Assembly: GCF_001705665.1 (NCBI RefSeq)
Contig: NZ_MDHA01000042.1
Span: 85,223 to 149,222 of the forward strand
From: Thioclava sp. SK-1
GTDB lineage: Bacteria; Pseudomonadota; Alphaproteobacteria; Rhodobacterales; Rhodobacteraceae
DNA: 64,000 bases
Direction of reading: 5' to 3'
In this document: piece by piece, positions 25,139 to 34,926 of the stretch
How positions within the stretch are numbered: the first letter of the stretch is position 1
Layout: the number at the start of each line of letters is the position of its first letter
Made by a program: the position numbers and the translations under genes
The notes under the pieces: generated by a model
The model's database searches: none
Seen by the model: only the letters and a program-made list of their open reading frames with translations
Told to the model about the DNA's origin: nothing

Positions 25139-26089
25139 TCAATTGCCGTTAAGGCGTGCTTCAAGCTTTTCCATAGAGGACAGAAAGTGCGTCGCAAACT
25201 TGACTGGATCAAGATCCGTCAAAACTGTGGCATTGGGGCTGCGGCCCGCAAGATGGCGCGCACTGATGGCAGCCACTGACTGTCCGGCAGTATCACCCGC
25301 TGTGCAAGGAATAGCGACATGCGCGGCAACCCCTTTAAATAGCGCCGGATCAAGCAGATAGGCCACGGCTGTGGGATCGTGCAAACAAGGATCATCATAG
25401 CCTGCAAGAAGTTTGCCGCATATGCCCTTCAGGGGGGCCTGAGGCCCGCTAAGCTGTGCCATGATCGGGGGTGGAAGCACAGCCCGACGGGTGACATCAA
25501 GCCCGGCCATAACGATCGGAATGCCGCTTTCAAACAGGATATGCGCGGCTTCCGGATCAACGTGGAAATTAAATTCGGCGGCAGGCGTCGTATTCCCCGG
25601 CCCAAAGGCTGCGCCCCCCATCAGCGTGACCCCATCGATCAATCCAGGCAGCTCTGGCGCCAACAACACCGCAAGGGCAAGATTCGTCAACGGCCCGGTT
25701 GCGACAAGATGAAGCCGGCCCGCACAAGCATGTGCCGTATTGATAATCGCTTGTGCGCCATGCATCTTTTCCGGCGCACGCGAGGGTGGCGGCCAACCGA
25801 TGTCCCCCAGCCCATCCCCACCATGAACAAGCGACGTTTTGCCCTGCGTTTTAAGAATAGGCCGACTGGCTCCGGCATAAACCGGAACCCCATCACAGCG
25901 TAGGAAATCCAGGATTCGGCGCGCATTCGCCGCGGTATTTTCAAGCCCGGCATTGCCCGCCACCACGGTCACGGCCTGCAAGTCAAACCGCTCCGGGTGT
26001 GCGGCAAGCCACAACAGCGCCAACGCATCGTCAACACCGGGATCGCAATCCAGAAGGATAGGGCGCGGTTCAGTCATCGGAATGGTCAT
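25139..26089 (-). CDS. Nucleoside hydrolase
   Basis: An inosine-uridine-type nucleoside N-ribohydrolase of 316 residues (or 312 from the ATG at 26077). The calcium-binding N-terminal motif LLDCDPGVDDALAL is complete, and GNAGLENTAANARRIL and LVATGPLTNLAL follow in family order. A conserved NFHVDPEAAHILFESG segment lies mid-protein. It hydrolyses ribonucleosides to base plus ribose. It overlaps the ABC ATPase gene upstream, so the importer behind it may carry a nucleoside-like or amine substrate. Starts at 26089 and 26077 are both possible; neither has a strong ribosome binding site. Confidence 0.88.
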   Translation of the reverse strand: MTIPMTEPRPILLDCDPGVDDALALLWLAAHPERFDLQAVTVVAGNAGLENTAANARRILDFLRCDGVPVYAGASRPILKTQGKTSLVHGGDGLGDIGWPPPSRAPEKMHGAQAIINTAHACAGRLHLVATGPLTNLALAVLLAPELPGLIDGVTLMGGAAFGPGNTTPAAEFNFHVDPEAAHILFESGIPIVMAGLDVTRRAVLPPPIMAQLSGPQAPLKGICGKLLAGYDDPCLHDPTAVAYLLDPALFKGVAAHVAIPCTAGDTAGQSVAAISARHLAGRSPNATVLTDLDPVKFATHFLSSMEKLEARLNGN

Positions 26090-27194
26090 CGGGCACATAG
26101 CGTGCAGCCCCCTGGGCCCAGCCAAAGCGCAGCGTCTCGCCAATCATCGGGTCAAAGCTTGCGGGGGCACGTGTCATGATTGCACAGCCAGCCGCGTCAA
26201 GAATGACGCGCAGATCCGATCCTGCGAACACGGTTTCCACCACCTGTCCTTCATAAGGCCCTTCATTAAGACGCATATCCTCAGGGCGGATAACAAGCGC
26301 CCCAGCGACACCGTCTTTCAGCCCCGCGTGGCCATGTGGCATGGGGCCCAAAGGCGTTTCAAGATATGCCCCGGCAACGCGTCCTTTCAAAATTGTGGAC
26401 TGACCGATGAAATCTGCAACGAACAGGCTTTGGGGCTCGGCATAGATTTTACGCGGCGTGTCGATCTGCGCTATCTTTCCGTCCGACATCAGGCAAATTC
26501 GATCCGAAAGCGCCAAGGCTTCTTCTTGGTCATGGGTAACAAAGATGATCGTGGCGCCAGTGTCACGGTGGATCCGCTTGATCTCAATCTGCATAATTTC
26601 GCGCAGCTTGGCATCAAGCGCCCCCAGCGGTTCATCCATCAAGATAATCGCGGGATCGTAGACAAGGCAGCGTGCCAAGGCCACGCGTTGTTGCTGACCA
26701 CCTGAAAGCTGTGTTGGGAAGCGCGTATGCGCATGGGCCAGTCCGACGGTTTCAAGCACCTTTTTAACTTTGGGCGCGATATCCGCGCTTGCCATGCCGC
26801 GCATCTTTAGCGGAAACGCGACATTTTCAGAGACGCTCATATGTGGAAACAACGCATAGTTCTGAAACACGACCCCGATCCCGCGCTTATTCACGGGTGC
26901 AAAGGTTTGATCGACCCCGTCGATCAACACTTTGCCTGCGGATGGCTCTGTCAGGCCCGCAATCAGTTGCAGCAACGTTGTTTTTCCAGAACCTGATGGT
27001 CCAAGCAACGTAAGCAGTTCACCGTCGTGCACATCAAGATCCACATGATCAAGCGCCACCGTCGGCCCGTATGTTTTGGCAAGACCACGCACTTGCAACT
27101 TGCTTGCGCGCGCAGATGTCGTGGCAGTTAAGGTCGCAGCCGTTGTCGACGACGTAGCAGGTTGCGATTCAAAGATGGGAGAGGTCATGGTCAT
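26070..27194 (-). CDS. ABC transporter ATP-binding protein (PotA-like)
   Basis: A 374-residue ATPase of spermidine/putrescine-type importers. Walker A is LLGPSGSGKTTLL, the signature LSGGQQQRVALARC, Walker B IILMDEPLGALDAKLR and the H-loop FVTHDQEEAL. A C-terminal TOBE domain (about 290-370: RPEDMRLNEGPYEGQVVETVFAG) is present, as in PotA/FbpC types. The ATG at 27194 is 32 bases after the permease stop; an N-terminal Ala/Thr/Ser-rich stretch precedes the ATPase domain. It forms a transporter with the fused permease and the Tat-exported binding protein. Confidence 0.92.
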   Translation of the reverse strand: MTMTSPIFESQPATSSTTAATLTATTSARASKLQVRGLAKTYGPTVALDHVDLDVHDGELLTLLGPSGSGKTTLLQLIAGLTEPSAGKVLIDGVDQTFAPVNKRGIGVVFQNYALFPHMSVSENVAFPLKMRGMASADIAPKVKKVLETVGLAHAHTRFPTQLSGGQQQRVALARCLVYDPAIILMDEPLGALDAKLREIMQIEIKRIHRDTGATIIFVTHDQEEALALSDRICLMSDGKIAQIDTPRKIYAEPQSLFVADFIGQSTILKGRVAGAYLETPLGPMPHGHAGLKDGVAGALVIRPEDMRLNEGPYEGQVVETVFAGSDLRVILDAAGCAIMTRAPASFDPMIGETLRFGWAQGAARYVPDDHSDD

Positions 27195-27226
27195 GCCCTG
27201 GATCCTTTGGCTTGGCGCTGGCCTCC

Positions 27227-28987
27227 TCAACGAGGGCGGCATTTCTCGGCGATAACGAATAAAATGGTGACGACGAAGATAACGAAAACCGAAGCTGCCG
27301 CGAGCGTGGGCTGGATTGACAACAAGATGTCATCCCACATCTGCTTGGGCAGCGTTTGTTTTACGCCCGCGCCGACGAAGATTGCGATGGTGAGTTCTTC
27401 GAACGAGTGAAGCACGCCAAAAAGGAACCCGGCAATCGTGCCCCCCTTGACCAATGGCAACAAGATCATCCGGATCTGTTGCCAGCGCGACGCCCCCAAA
27501 GTGGCCGCAGCCTGCAACAACCGCCAATCCATGCTGCGAAACGTCGTCAACAAGATCACAAAGACAATAGGTAGCGCCGTCAGCGTGTGGCCAAGCGCGA
27601 TACCCAAATCCGTTGCAATCAGCCCGATCTGAGCGAAAACGTAAAACAGCGCCACCGCAATCACGATATTGGGCACGATCATTGGTAATAAGAAGGCCAG
27701 AAAGACCAGGCCGTTAAGCTTGGACCGTGAGCGCGCCATCCCGTAAGCCGCCACACCTGCGATCAGCGTCGAAAGCGCGCCAACGGCGAGGGCAATCACG
27801 GCCGAACGCACCGTGGCACCGGTCCATTGCGCCGAGGTCAGATAGGCTTCAAACCATTTCAACGAGAACGAGGTCGGCGGGAATTCCAGAAAAGAGGCAG
27901 AGTTAAAGGCCATCGGTGGGAAGGCAATTACCGGCACAATAAGAACAAAGAGAATGATCCAGACGAAAATTGTCAGTGACCAACGGCTTAGCCGGGTGGG
28001 CAGCACCCGTGCAGCGGCATCGGTAACCTGTGCACACAGGCTGATCAACGCATTGCCCACGCGTGCCGACAAACGACCATGATGCGATTTTCCCGCCCCC
28101 TGGCCCGACACGGAAGACATTCCGAAAACCCGGTCATACAGCGCGATCGTCAACAGCGTCACAACCAATAAAAGCGTCGCCAACGCCCCAGCCAAACGCA
28201 TATTGAACAGCTTTTGGACTTGCGTGATCAATGTTTGACCCAAGACGGTTTCACGCGGGGATCCAAGCAGTGCAGGGGTAATAAAGAACCCCAGCCCCAT
28301 GACGAAGATCAACAACCCTGCTGCAGTAACGCCGGGCATAGATAGCGGCAAGAATATGCGCCAAAAGGCTTGGCCACGGCTGGCGCCCAACGTCATCGCT
28401 GCGGGTTGTAAACGTGTGTCAATTGCCAGCATCGTAGGCAACATCGTCAAGATCGCAATGGGCAGCATCGCATGAGCCATGCCAAACACGACTGCGCCGC
28501 GTCCGTAGAGCAGATCAAGCCCGCCCTCCATGCCCAGCCCATTCAGGATTTGCGCCACTATCCCCTTGCGCGCCAACAACACGATCCAAGCGAAATTCTT
28601 CAACAGCGGGCTGACCCAAAAGGGCAGTAAAACCAACCACATTGCCATACGGCGGCGACGCTCGCTCATTCCCGCCAGCCAGACCGCAATGGGAAACCCG
28701 ATCAAGACACAGACACCCGTCACCTGAAGTGAGATAACAAAAGTATTCACCAGGGTCTTCACATACACCCCGGCGGCGAAGAGGTTTCGGTAGACGGACA
28801 GATCAAAGGCACCGGTGGCGGGATCACGAAAAGACAATAAGATTAATGCCCCTGCCGGCAGCAACAACAACACCGCCAGATAGATAAGCCCCGGCGTGGA
28901 CAGCCAGAGCGTATCCAGACGCCAGAGCCGGCGACGCGGCGCGGCAGGCGCGCAAGAAACAGAGGGATCGGCGGTGGTTTGGGACAT
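27227..28987 (-). CDS. Fused two-domain ABC transporter permease (PotB-PotC-like)
   Basis: A 586-residue permease in which two six-helix BPD_transp_1 domains are joined in one chain. The first domain (about 25-305) has its EAA-type ATPase contact loop at PAAMTLGASRGQAFWRIFLP. The second (about 350-580) has QAAATLGASRWQQIRMILLP. A cytoplasmic linker of about 40 residues, rich in Ser, Gly, Arg and His, connects them. Spermidine/putrescine importers usually have separate PotB and PotC proteins, so this fusion fixes the subunit ratio. It lies between the binding protein gene (minus-strand upstream) and the ATPase. Confidence 0.92.
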   Translation of the reverse strand: MSQTTADPSVSCAPAAPRRRLWRLDTLWLSTPGLIYLAVLLLLPAGALILLSFRDPATGAFDLSVYRNLFAAGVYVKTLVNTFVISLQVTGVCVLIGFPIAVWLAGMSERRRRMAMWLVLLPFWVSPLLKNFAWIVLLARKGIVAQILNGLGMEGGLDLLYGRGAVVFGMAHAMLPIAILTMLPTMLAIDTRLQPAAMTLGASRGQAFWRIFLPLSMPGVTAAGLLIFVMGLGFFITPALLGSPRETVLGQTLITQVQKLFNMRLAGALATLLLVVTLLTIALYDRVFGMSSVSGQGAGKSHHGRLSARVGNALISLCAQVTDAAARVLPTRLSRWSLTIFVWIILFVLIVPVIAFPPMAFNSASFLEFPPTSFSLKWFEAYLTSAQWTGATVRSAVIALAVGALSTLIAGVAAYGMARSRSKLNGLVFLAFLLPMIVPNIVIAVALFYVFAQIGLIATDLGIALGHTLTALPIVFVILLTTFRSMDWRLLQAAATLGASRWQQIRMILLPLVKGGTIAGFLFGVLHSFEELTIAIFVGAGVKQTLPKQMWDDILLSIQPTLAAASVFVIFVVTILFVIAEKCRPR

Positions 28988-29050
28988 GGAGGCTCAACTG
29001 GTTCGCATGATATTTGCAAGGAGCGTATCGAATGGACCCGACACGCGCGG

Positions 29051-29077
29051 CCCTAGCCGGGCGAAATCCGGCTAGGG
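29051..29077 (-). promoter_or_regulatory. Hairpin between binding protein and permease genes
   Basis: A perfect 10-bp inverted repeat (CCCTAGCCGG / CCGGCTAGGG) with a seven-base loop lies in the 112-base spacer between the solute-binding protein gene and the fused permease gene. There is no T-run on the minus strand. Such structures commonly stabilise the binding protein message and lower permease expression. Confidence 0.75.
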
Positions 29078-29099
29078 TAATATGAGTGCAAGGAGCTGC

Positions 29100-30182
29100 C
29101 TACGCGAGGATCCACTGTTCAAATCGCTCAGTCAGAGCGTCTTGATTGTCAGCCCAATACCCGGCACCCAACAGGGCCAGACCCGAGATATGTTCCGGCG
29201 TAGTCGGCAATACGGCAGCCGTCTCCTCGGGAATATAATCATAGGCCTTCATATTCGTCGGTCCGCAGCTTAACACCTTTGTATAGGCGGCTTGGCGCTG
29301 GGCATCGAGGCACCACTCGACGAACTTGCGCGACAGGTCGGCCTTTTCGCTATTGCCCGCGATGGTCCATCCGTCAATGTTATACAGGCCACCATTCCAG
29401 ACCAGTTCAACAGGCGCGCCTGATGCGATCGCGGTTTGTGCCCGCGTGGACCAAGCCGAGGTCATATCGACCTCTCCATTTTGCATGATTTGGGTGTTTT
29501 GCGCACCTGAAGTCCACCACAGATCGATGTGATCCTTGATTTTATCAAGGCTCGCAAAGGCCCGATCAATATCCAGTGGATACAGGTCCTTTAGTGCCAC
29601 GCCATCGGCCAACAATGCCATTTCCATCGTCGTCACCGGACTGCGCCACAGGCCACGCCGCCCTTTGAATGTGTCAACATCCCAAAAATCCGCCCAGCTT
29701 TTCGGGCCATTACTTCCGAACGTGTCCGTGCGGTAAGCCATTGCCAATGCATAGATGGCGACGCCAGTGAAATCATCTTGAAACGTGTTTGGGGTGAAAT
29801 CGTCTTTATTAGCGACATCAAGCTGCATCGGCAGCAGGTATTGATCACCGAATTGCCGCAAGCGCAGAACATGCTCGGGCGTCATCAAGGCCACGTCGAA
29901 CAGCTTGGTGTCGGTGTCGATGGCCATTTTATACTGCGGTATCGGATCGGGCTCATTGGTGGATGTCTGGATGGTAACACCAAATTCTTCGGTGAAGCTG
30001 TCGTAGAAACCGGCCTTGAATCCCTCGTAGAATGTGCCGCCCATATCGCGGACCATCAATGTCTCACCAGCAAACGCGCGATTGCCCTTGAGCACAGCCG
30101 GAGCCGCGAGCGCGATTGCGAGACCGGTCGAGGTCTTCATGAACGTGCGGCGTGAGACGGTCGGATGTTTACCCTGTTTCAT
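29100..30182 (-). CDS. Tat-exported ABC transporter substrate-binding protein (PotD-like)
   Basis: A 360-residue periplasmic binding protein of the spermidine/putrescine type (extracellular solute-binding family). The N-terminus has a twin-arginine signal (SRRTFMK at residue 10), a hydrophobic core (LAIALAAPAVL) and a likely cut after RAFA. The mature part has TLMVRDMGGTFYEGFKAGFYDSF and LAMAYRTDTFGSNGPKSWADFWD, typical of PotD-like proteins. A polyamine ligand is possible, but the downstream nucleoside hydrolase and upstream deacetylase and glycosidase leave the substrate open. Tat export implies folding before export. Confidence 0.9.
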   Translation of the reverse strand: MKQGKHPTVSRRTFMKTSTGLAIALAAPAVLKGNRAFAGETLMVRDMGGTFYEGFKAGFYDSFTEEFGVTIQTSTNEPDPIPQYKMAIDTDTKLFDVALMTPEHVLRLRQFGDQYLLPMQLDVANKDDFTPNTFQDDFTGVAIYALAMAYRTDTFGSNGPKSWADFWDVDTFKGRRGLWRSPVTTMEMALLADGVALKDLYPLDIDRAFASLDKIKDHIDLWWTSGAQNTQIMQNGEVDMTSAWSTRAQTAIASGAPVELVWNGGLYNIDGWTIAGNSEKADLSRKFVEWCLDAQRQAAYTKVLSCGPTNMKAYDYIPEETAAVLPTTPEHISGLALLGAGYWADNQDALTERFEQWILA

Positions 30183-30302
30183 TTTGTCCTCTGTTTCCTG
30201 TTGGGCCGCTCACATCGGGGAGGATTGAGCGCGCCAGATTATCATTGGGTGCCTCTGGCTTCGGATAAATTACTATTTTCCGCGCTTATGCTTTGACACA
30301 TC

Positions 30303-31493
30303 CTAAGATGCAGCTGCGGCCTGGTCAGGAGAGGCCGCAACCGGTCCGCAGAAGGCTGTTACCGCCCGTCGCAGCAAGGCATTGCATTTTTCCAACTCGG
30401 CCAGTTCGATGAATTCGTCTGGTTGATGGCCTTGCGCCATGTCACCGGGGCCGCAAATGATCACCGGAACATCCAAGGCAGCTTGAAACAGCCCCCCTTC
30501 TGTCCCGAAGCTTAGCCGACAGGTATCCGTGCCTTCAGGAAGGCAGCCAGCCAGCGTGATCACCGCATCAACATCGGGGTCTTGGGACAGACCGGGGTAG
30601 GAAAGCGTTTCGGTCAAGGTTATCCCGGTGTCATCGAAGCGCTGTGTCGCGGCATTCGAAATTTGGAAAGTCATGGCGCGAATACGGTTGTCAAGCTTAC
30701 TTCGGCTTTCGGAGGCAGGGAAGCGGGTTTCAAAAAGCAGATACGCTCGCGCAGGCACAATGTTCACCGCTTCGCCCCCTGCCAACACACCAGTATGCAC
30801 CGTGGCATAGGGCACCGAATACCCGCCTTCGCGCACACCATCCGCTGCAAGTTCTGCCTGAAGTCCCCGCAGTGACATCACCAGATCAGTGGCCAGATGC
30901 AAAGCATTCATCGCCAGCGGGGCTTCTGCAGAATGGCGCGCTATGCCCGAACAGTCCGCGCGATACCCGATTTTACCCTTGTGACCAAGCCCGATCCGCA
31001 GGCTGGTCGGTTCCCCAACCAAAACCAAATCGGGGCGAATTTTGCGCGATCTAAGGGCCTCCAACAGATCGCCCACCCCTGCACAGCCTACCTCTTCATC
31101 ATAGGAGAACGCGATCCAGAGCGGCGTTTTGAGCTGCGCGATCTGTAGGCTCTGGGTCAGTGTCATCACGCATGCCACAAACCCCTTCATATCGGTGGTG
31201 CCGCGGCCATAAAGCCTGTCGCCATCTTGGGTCAGCTTAAACGGGGGGCGGGTCCATTGCTGTCCTGCGATCGGCACCACGTCCAGATGCGCCGAAAGCA
31301 ACAGCCCTCCCGGCCTGTCCGGGCCTAGCCGTGCCAGAAGGGCTGCCTTTTGCCCCGTGGTATCGGGAAATACTTCGCATATTGCGCCAGCCGTCTCCAG
31401 CGCCGCGCGCAGCTTGGCTATAAGCGCCAGATTGCTATCGGCGCTGATCGTGGGATGCGCAATCAAAGCCGCAAGCCACTGCAGATGGGTCAT
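30303..31493 (-). CDS. M20-family deacetylase (ArgE-like)
   Basis: A 396-residue binuclear zinc amidohydrolase of the acetylornithine deacetylase type. The ligand motifs are visible in order: SAHLDVVPI (His), GRGTTDMKGFVA (Asp), SYDEEVGCAG (Glu pair) and GEPTSLRIGLGHKG, with a final ICGPGDMAQGHQPDEF (His). A dimerisation domain lies at about 180-290. Its ATG overlaps the stop of the GH3 gene (ATGA), so the two are coupled. It may remove an acyl group from an imported amino compound rather than make arginine; arginine genes are not near. The specificity cannot be decided from sequence. Confidence 0.85.
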   Translation of the reverse strand: MTHLQWLAALIAHPTISADSNLALIAKLRAALETAGAICEVFPDTTGQKAALLARLGPDRPGGLLLSAHLDVVPIAGQQWTRPPFKLTQDGDRLYGRGTTDMKGFVACVMTLTQSLQIAQLKTPLWIAFSYDEEVGCAGVGDLLEALRSRKIRPDLVLVGEPTSLRIGLGHKGKIGYRADCSGIARHSAEAPLAMNALHLATDLVMSLRGLQAELAADGVREGGYSVPYATVHTGVLAGGEAVNIVPARAYLLFETRFPASESRSKLDNRIRAMTFQISNAATQRFDDTGITLTETLSYPGLSQDPDVDAVITLAGCLPEGTDTCRLSFGTEGGLFQAALDVPVIICGPGDMAQGHQPDEFIELAELEKCNALLRRAVTAFCGPVAASPDQAAAAS

Positions 31494-33856
31494 AGTGCCG
31501 CCTCTGCATCATCCATGGCCGCATTGATGGAGGCCACCACATTAATGGCCTCCTGTTCAGTGATTGAAATACGCAAGCGGCGTTCAAGGGTCGTGAAAAT
31601 GCCGAAAAAGGAATTGGCGCAGTGATCAAGCGCACGATCCGCCTCTTCGGGTGTGATCGCGCAGCGGGTCGCAAGGAAATCACGGATGACGCTTCGCGCA
31701 TAGGGGTTTGGCAGGACATAGGCGGGTTGAGTGTCATAGGCCACGCGGCGCCAAGGCAAAACGGAGGGCGCAAGATCGAGCGCCGCGCGCAAACGGATAT
31801 CATCTGATGCCGCCGCAATAAGAATTTCGGCCCGCTCCGCTTCCAAGACCCAGCGCCCCTGCCCAGGATGCCAGACGGCGAGATCGCGCCCTGTAACGCT
31901 TAGGATTACGCGGCGGCTCTGTCCAGGCTCCAGATGCGTCTTAGCAAAGCCCTTCAGATCAATCGGGCTACGCTGAAGCTGATGTCCCTTTGCAACAAGG
32001 TAAAGCTGGCTGACCTCTGCCCCCGCCAAATCGCCGGTATTGGTAAGGGTAAAGGACACATCAATTGTATCATCTAATGCGATCAAGGGTGCCGAAATCG
32101 TAAGGTCACTATATTCAAACTGTGTGTAGGAAAGGCCATGCCCAAAGGCAAAAAGCGGGGCTACGTCGCGCGCGGCATATCCCCTGTAGCCGACATGAAT
32201 TCCGTCGGAATAGATATGGCGGCCCAATTCGCCAGGATATGAAAGATGGCCGGGCACATCCGACAGCTGTTGGGGGAACGTAACGGACAGCTTCCCCGAA
32301 GGATTCACGGCACCGCTGACAAGATCGGCCACAGCACCAGCCATCGCCTGTCCGGCGTAGAAGCAGACAAGCACCGCATCCACCGCATCAATCCAAGGCA
32401 TAGCGACCGCATCGGGGCAGGCGATGATCACGGCAACGGGCGTTCCGGTCTTGGTCAATGCTGCGATCATCTCGTCTTGGCCAGGTCCAAGCGCCAATGT
32501 CGTGCGGTCAGAGCCTTCACCATCATAGGCGCCTTCGGTCGACACATACGCCAAAATAACGTCGGCCGTCTTCGCCAGATCGCAGGTTACGGCATCGGCA
32601 TCGAGCCGGTGAATCAAATCCACATCGGGCAACGCCGCGGCAAGCATCTCCATCGGAGCGTCGATCATTGTCGGAATCGTCGTGGCGCAGCCAGAACCCT
32701 GAATCACCGGCGTCTGGGCATCGCGTCCCACGACCAGCACGCGTTTGGCCGTCGCCTTTACAGGTAAGGCCCCTTTGTTCTTAACCAATACCATCGACTG
32801 CGCCCCCATTGCCCGCGCACGTGCATGATGCGCGGTGGGTTCGATCATGGGTGCAGGTTCTTGTGCGCCCGCCAAGGCCTTGGAAACAAAATTCAGCATC
32901 CGCACGCAGGCGCGATCAACCAGCGCATTGGGAAGAACACCGCTTTGAATTGCGTCCAGCAACTGTGCCTTGCGACGGGGGCTTTCGGGCATATCAAGGT
33001 CGCCGCCAGCGCGCAAAGACGCCGGACGATCCTTAATCCCGTGCCAATCAGAAACGACAACACCGTCAAAGCCCCAATCGTTGCGCAGCACATCTGTCAG
33101 CAGCCAGCTATCTTCACTGGTCTGCACGCCATTGAGGCGGTTGTAAGACGACATGACGGTCCAAGGCTGCGCGGCCTTCACCGCAATTTCAAAGCCCTTC
33201 AGATAAACTTCGCGCAGGGCCCGTTCCTCGATCACGCTGTCCATCGTCGTGCGCTCTATTTCCGAGTTGTTGCAGGCAAAATGTTTAAGCGAAGTGCCCA
33301 CGCCTTGTGATTGCACGCCATCGATAACCGCTGCCGACAGCTTGCCGGTCACAAGCGGATCTTCTGAATAATATTCGTAACTGCGCCCAGCCAGAGGTGT
33401 GCGACGAATGTTGATGCCAGGCCCAAGCAACATATGCACGCCCATCGCACGACATTCCCGACCCAAAAGAACACCCAGCTCGCGCATCAATTCGGTGTCC
33501 CAACTATTGCCCATAGCAGAGCCGTTGGGAAAACAGGTTGCAGGCTTCATCTCGCCCCAGGCAACCGCGACATCTGAGGCACGCTGATTCACCATCGTAA
33601 GGAAAGCATCAAGATCTTCGCCTCCTTTCTCGTCCCCGTCGATCTGCGGGATGGAATAGCGCACACCATATGTTCCGTCTGTCATGGTGGTTGTCGGGAT
33701 GCCGAAACGTTCAAAGGCAGCAGTCTTCCACATCCCGAAGCCCGACAGCAGATCTGTCTTTTCTTGCGGTGTCATCTGCGCGACGATCTGATCTGGTGTG
33801 CTGAGGTCTGGCGTGGCGAGGGCGGTAAGGATCTTGGTCAAGGCTGGCTCCGACAT
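31490..33856 (-). CDS. Glycoside hydrolase family 3 beta-glycosidase
   Basis: A 788-residue beta-glucosidase-type enzyme from the ATG at 33856. The N-terminal TIM barrel contains PNGSAMGNSWD, then GPGINIRRTPLAGRSYEYYSEDP, KHFACNNSE and the nucleophile Asp270 in VVVSDWHG. The GH3 C-terminal domain follows (about 350-560), then a fibronectin type III-like domain (about 600-670: SFTLTNTGDLAGAEVSQLYL). There is no signal peptide, so it acts in the cytoplasm on imported oligosaccharides or glycosides. It lies downstream of the LysR gene and is coupled to the ArgE-like gene. The length is normal for bacterial GH3 enzymes with a C-terminal FnIII. Confidence 0.92.
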   Translation of the reverse strand: MSEPALTKILTALATPDLSTPDQIVAQMTPQEKTDLLSGFGMWKTAAFERFGIPTTTMTDGTYGVRYSIPQIDGDEKGGEDLDAFLTMVNQRASDVAVAWGEMKPATCFPNGSAMGNSWDTELMRELGVLLGRECRAMGVHMLLGPGINIRRTPLAGRSYEYYSEDPLVTGKLSAAVIDGVQSQGVGTSLKHFACNNSEIERTTMDSVIEERALREVYLKGFEIAVKAAQPWTVMSSYNRLNGVQTSEDSWLLTDVLRNDWGFDGVVVSDWHGIKDRPASLRAGGDLDMPESPRRKAQLLDAIQSGVLPNALVDRACVRMLNFVSKALAGAQEPAPMIEPTAHHARARAMGAQSMVLVKNKGALPVKATAKRVLVVGRDAQTPVIQGSGCATTIPTMIDAPMEMLAAALPDVDLIHRLDADAVTCDLAKTADVILAYVSTEGAYDGEGSDRTTLALGPGQDEMIAALTKTGTPVAVIIACPDAVAMPWIDAVDAVLVCFYAGQAMAGAVADLVSGAVNPSGKLSVTFPQQLSDVPGHLSYPGELGRHIYSDGIHVGYRGYAARDVAPLFAFGHGLSYTQFEYSDLTISAPLIALDDTIDVSFTLTNTGDLAGAEVSQLYLVAKGHQLQRSPIDLKGFAKTHLEPGQSRRVILSVTGRDLAVWHPGQGRWVLEAERAEILIAAASDDIRLRAALDLAPSVLPWRRVAYDTQPAYVLPNPYARSVIRDFLATRCAITPEEADRALDHCANSFFGIFTTLERRLRISITEQEAINVVASINAAMDDAEAAL

Positions 33857-33972
33857 GGCGCGCCGCAAAAAAACGGCGCGGGAAGTTCGACTGGCATTGT
33901 TCAGATGCTCGGAGCAAACGGAAATATGGAGTTGCGATCCTTCGATTAGGGATAGCCTAAGCCCAAAGTTGT

Positions 33973-34926
33973 TTAGGTTCGTTCAACCCGTTTTGGGATC
34001 ATGATTGGCGGTTCCATCCCAGGGATATAGCTGTCCGAAATCATGCTGGCGCAATGTTCGATAAACGTACTGACAATCCGGGTGGGTGCGCGGCCTGCAA
34101 TTCGCAGCAATCCAAGACGCATCGGCATTTGCTCGCCGGCAATGCGCAGCTTGTGCACAGAGCGCCCGTCAAGCGCCGCTGATGCCCGAGGACGAATATT
34201 TGCAATGGTATAGCCGAAATTATTGGCCACCATGGTGCGGATCACGTCTTGATGTTGAAGCCGCGCGCTGATTTTCGGCGTTAGCCCGGAGCGTGCAAAA
34301 AGCCCCATAAAATAGTCACGCGACAGGGGTAAATCCAACAGGATAAGGTTGTGGTCTGCCAGCTCCTCAAGCGTGATCGCGCTTTGCCCGGCCAGAGGAT
34401 GGGTCTGCCCGACCATCGCATAGGGTGGTAAAGCCGCCAGAGGGGTGAATTCAAACCCCTCTGGCACCTGAAGATCATATGTTAGCGCAACGTCCAGTTC
34501 CGCCCGTTCAATCTTGGACAGCAGGACCTCGTGATCCGCCACATCCGGTAAAACGCGCGCATTCGGATAATCGGCAGAAAAACTATGGGCGACCTGCGGC
34601 AAGACCATCGGCGCGAAAGTGACCAGACATCCCAAGGAAAGGTTGCCTTGGACCAAGCCCGTCGCTTCAGACACGCGCAAATACAATCCCTGCGCCTGTT
34701 CCAGAAGCTGTTTGGCTTCCGCCAATGTTTCTCGCCCAACAGGGGTCAAAGACAGCCCTTGCGCATGCCGTCGTAAGAAAAGCTGCGCGCCAAGTTCTGC
34801 TTCAAGCTGAGATATGGCTGTCGATATCGAAGGTTGAGAAATGTTAATCCGTTCGGACGCGAGCGTAATCGAACCACATTCTGCCGTCGCGATGAAATAT
34901 TCAATTTGTCGCAGGGTGAAGCGCAA
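33973..34926 (-). CDS. LysR-family transcription regulator
   Basis: A 317-residue LysR-type regulator. The N-terminal winged helix has LRQIEYFIATAECGSITLASERINISQPSISTAISQLEAELGAQLF; the rest (about 90-300) is a periplasmic-binding-protein-like sensor domain (LSLGCLVTFAPMVLPQV, LALLPPYAMVGQTHPLAG). It is transcribed in the same direction as the GH3-argE-ABC block, 116 bases ahead of it, which makes it a likely regulator of those genes. The effector is unknown. Confidence 0.92.
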   Translation of the reverse strand: MRFTLRQIEYFIATAECGSITLASERINISQPSISTAISQLEAELGAQLFLRRHAQGLSLTPVGRETLAEAKQLLEQAQGLYLRVSEATGLVQGNLSLGCLVTFAPMVLPQVAHSFSADYPNARVLPDVADHEVLLSKIERAELDVALTYDLQVPEGFEFTPLAALPPYAMVGQTHPLAGQSAITLEELADHNLILLDLPLSRDYFMGLFARSGLTPKISARLQHQDVIRTMVANNFGYTIANIRPRASAALDGRSVHKLRIAGEQMPMRLGLLRIAGRAPTRIVSTFIEHCASMISDSYIPGMEPPIMIPKRVERT

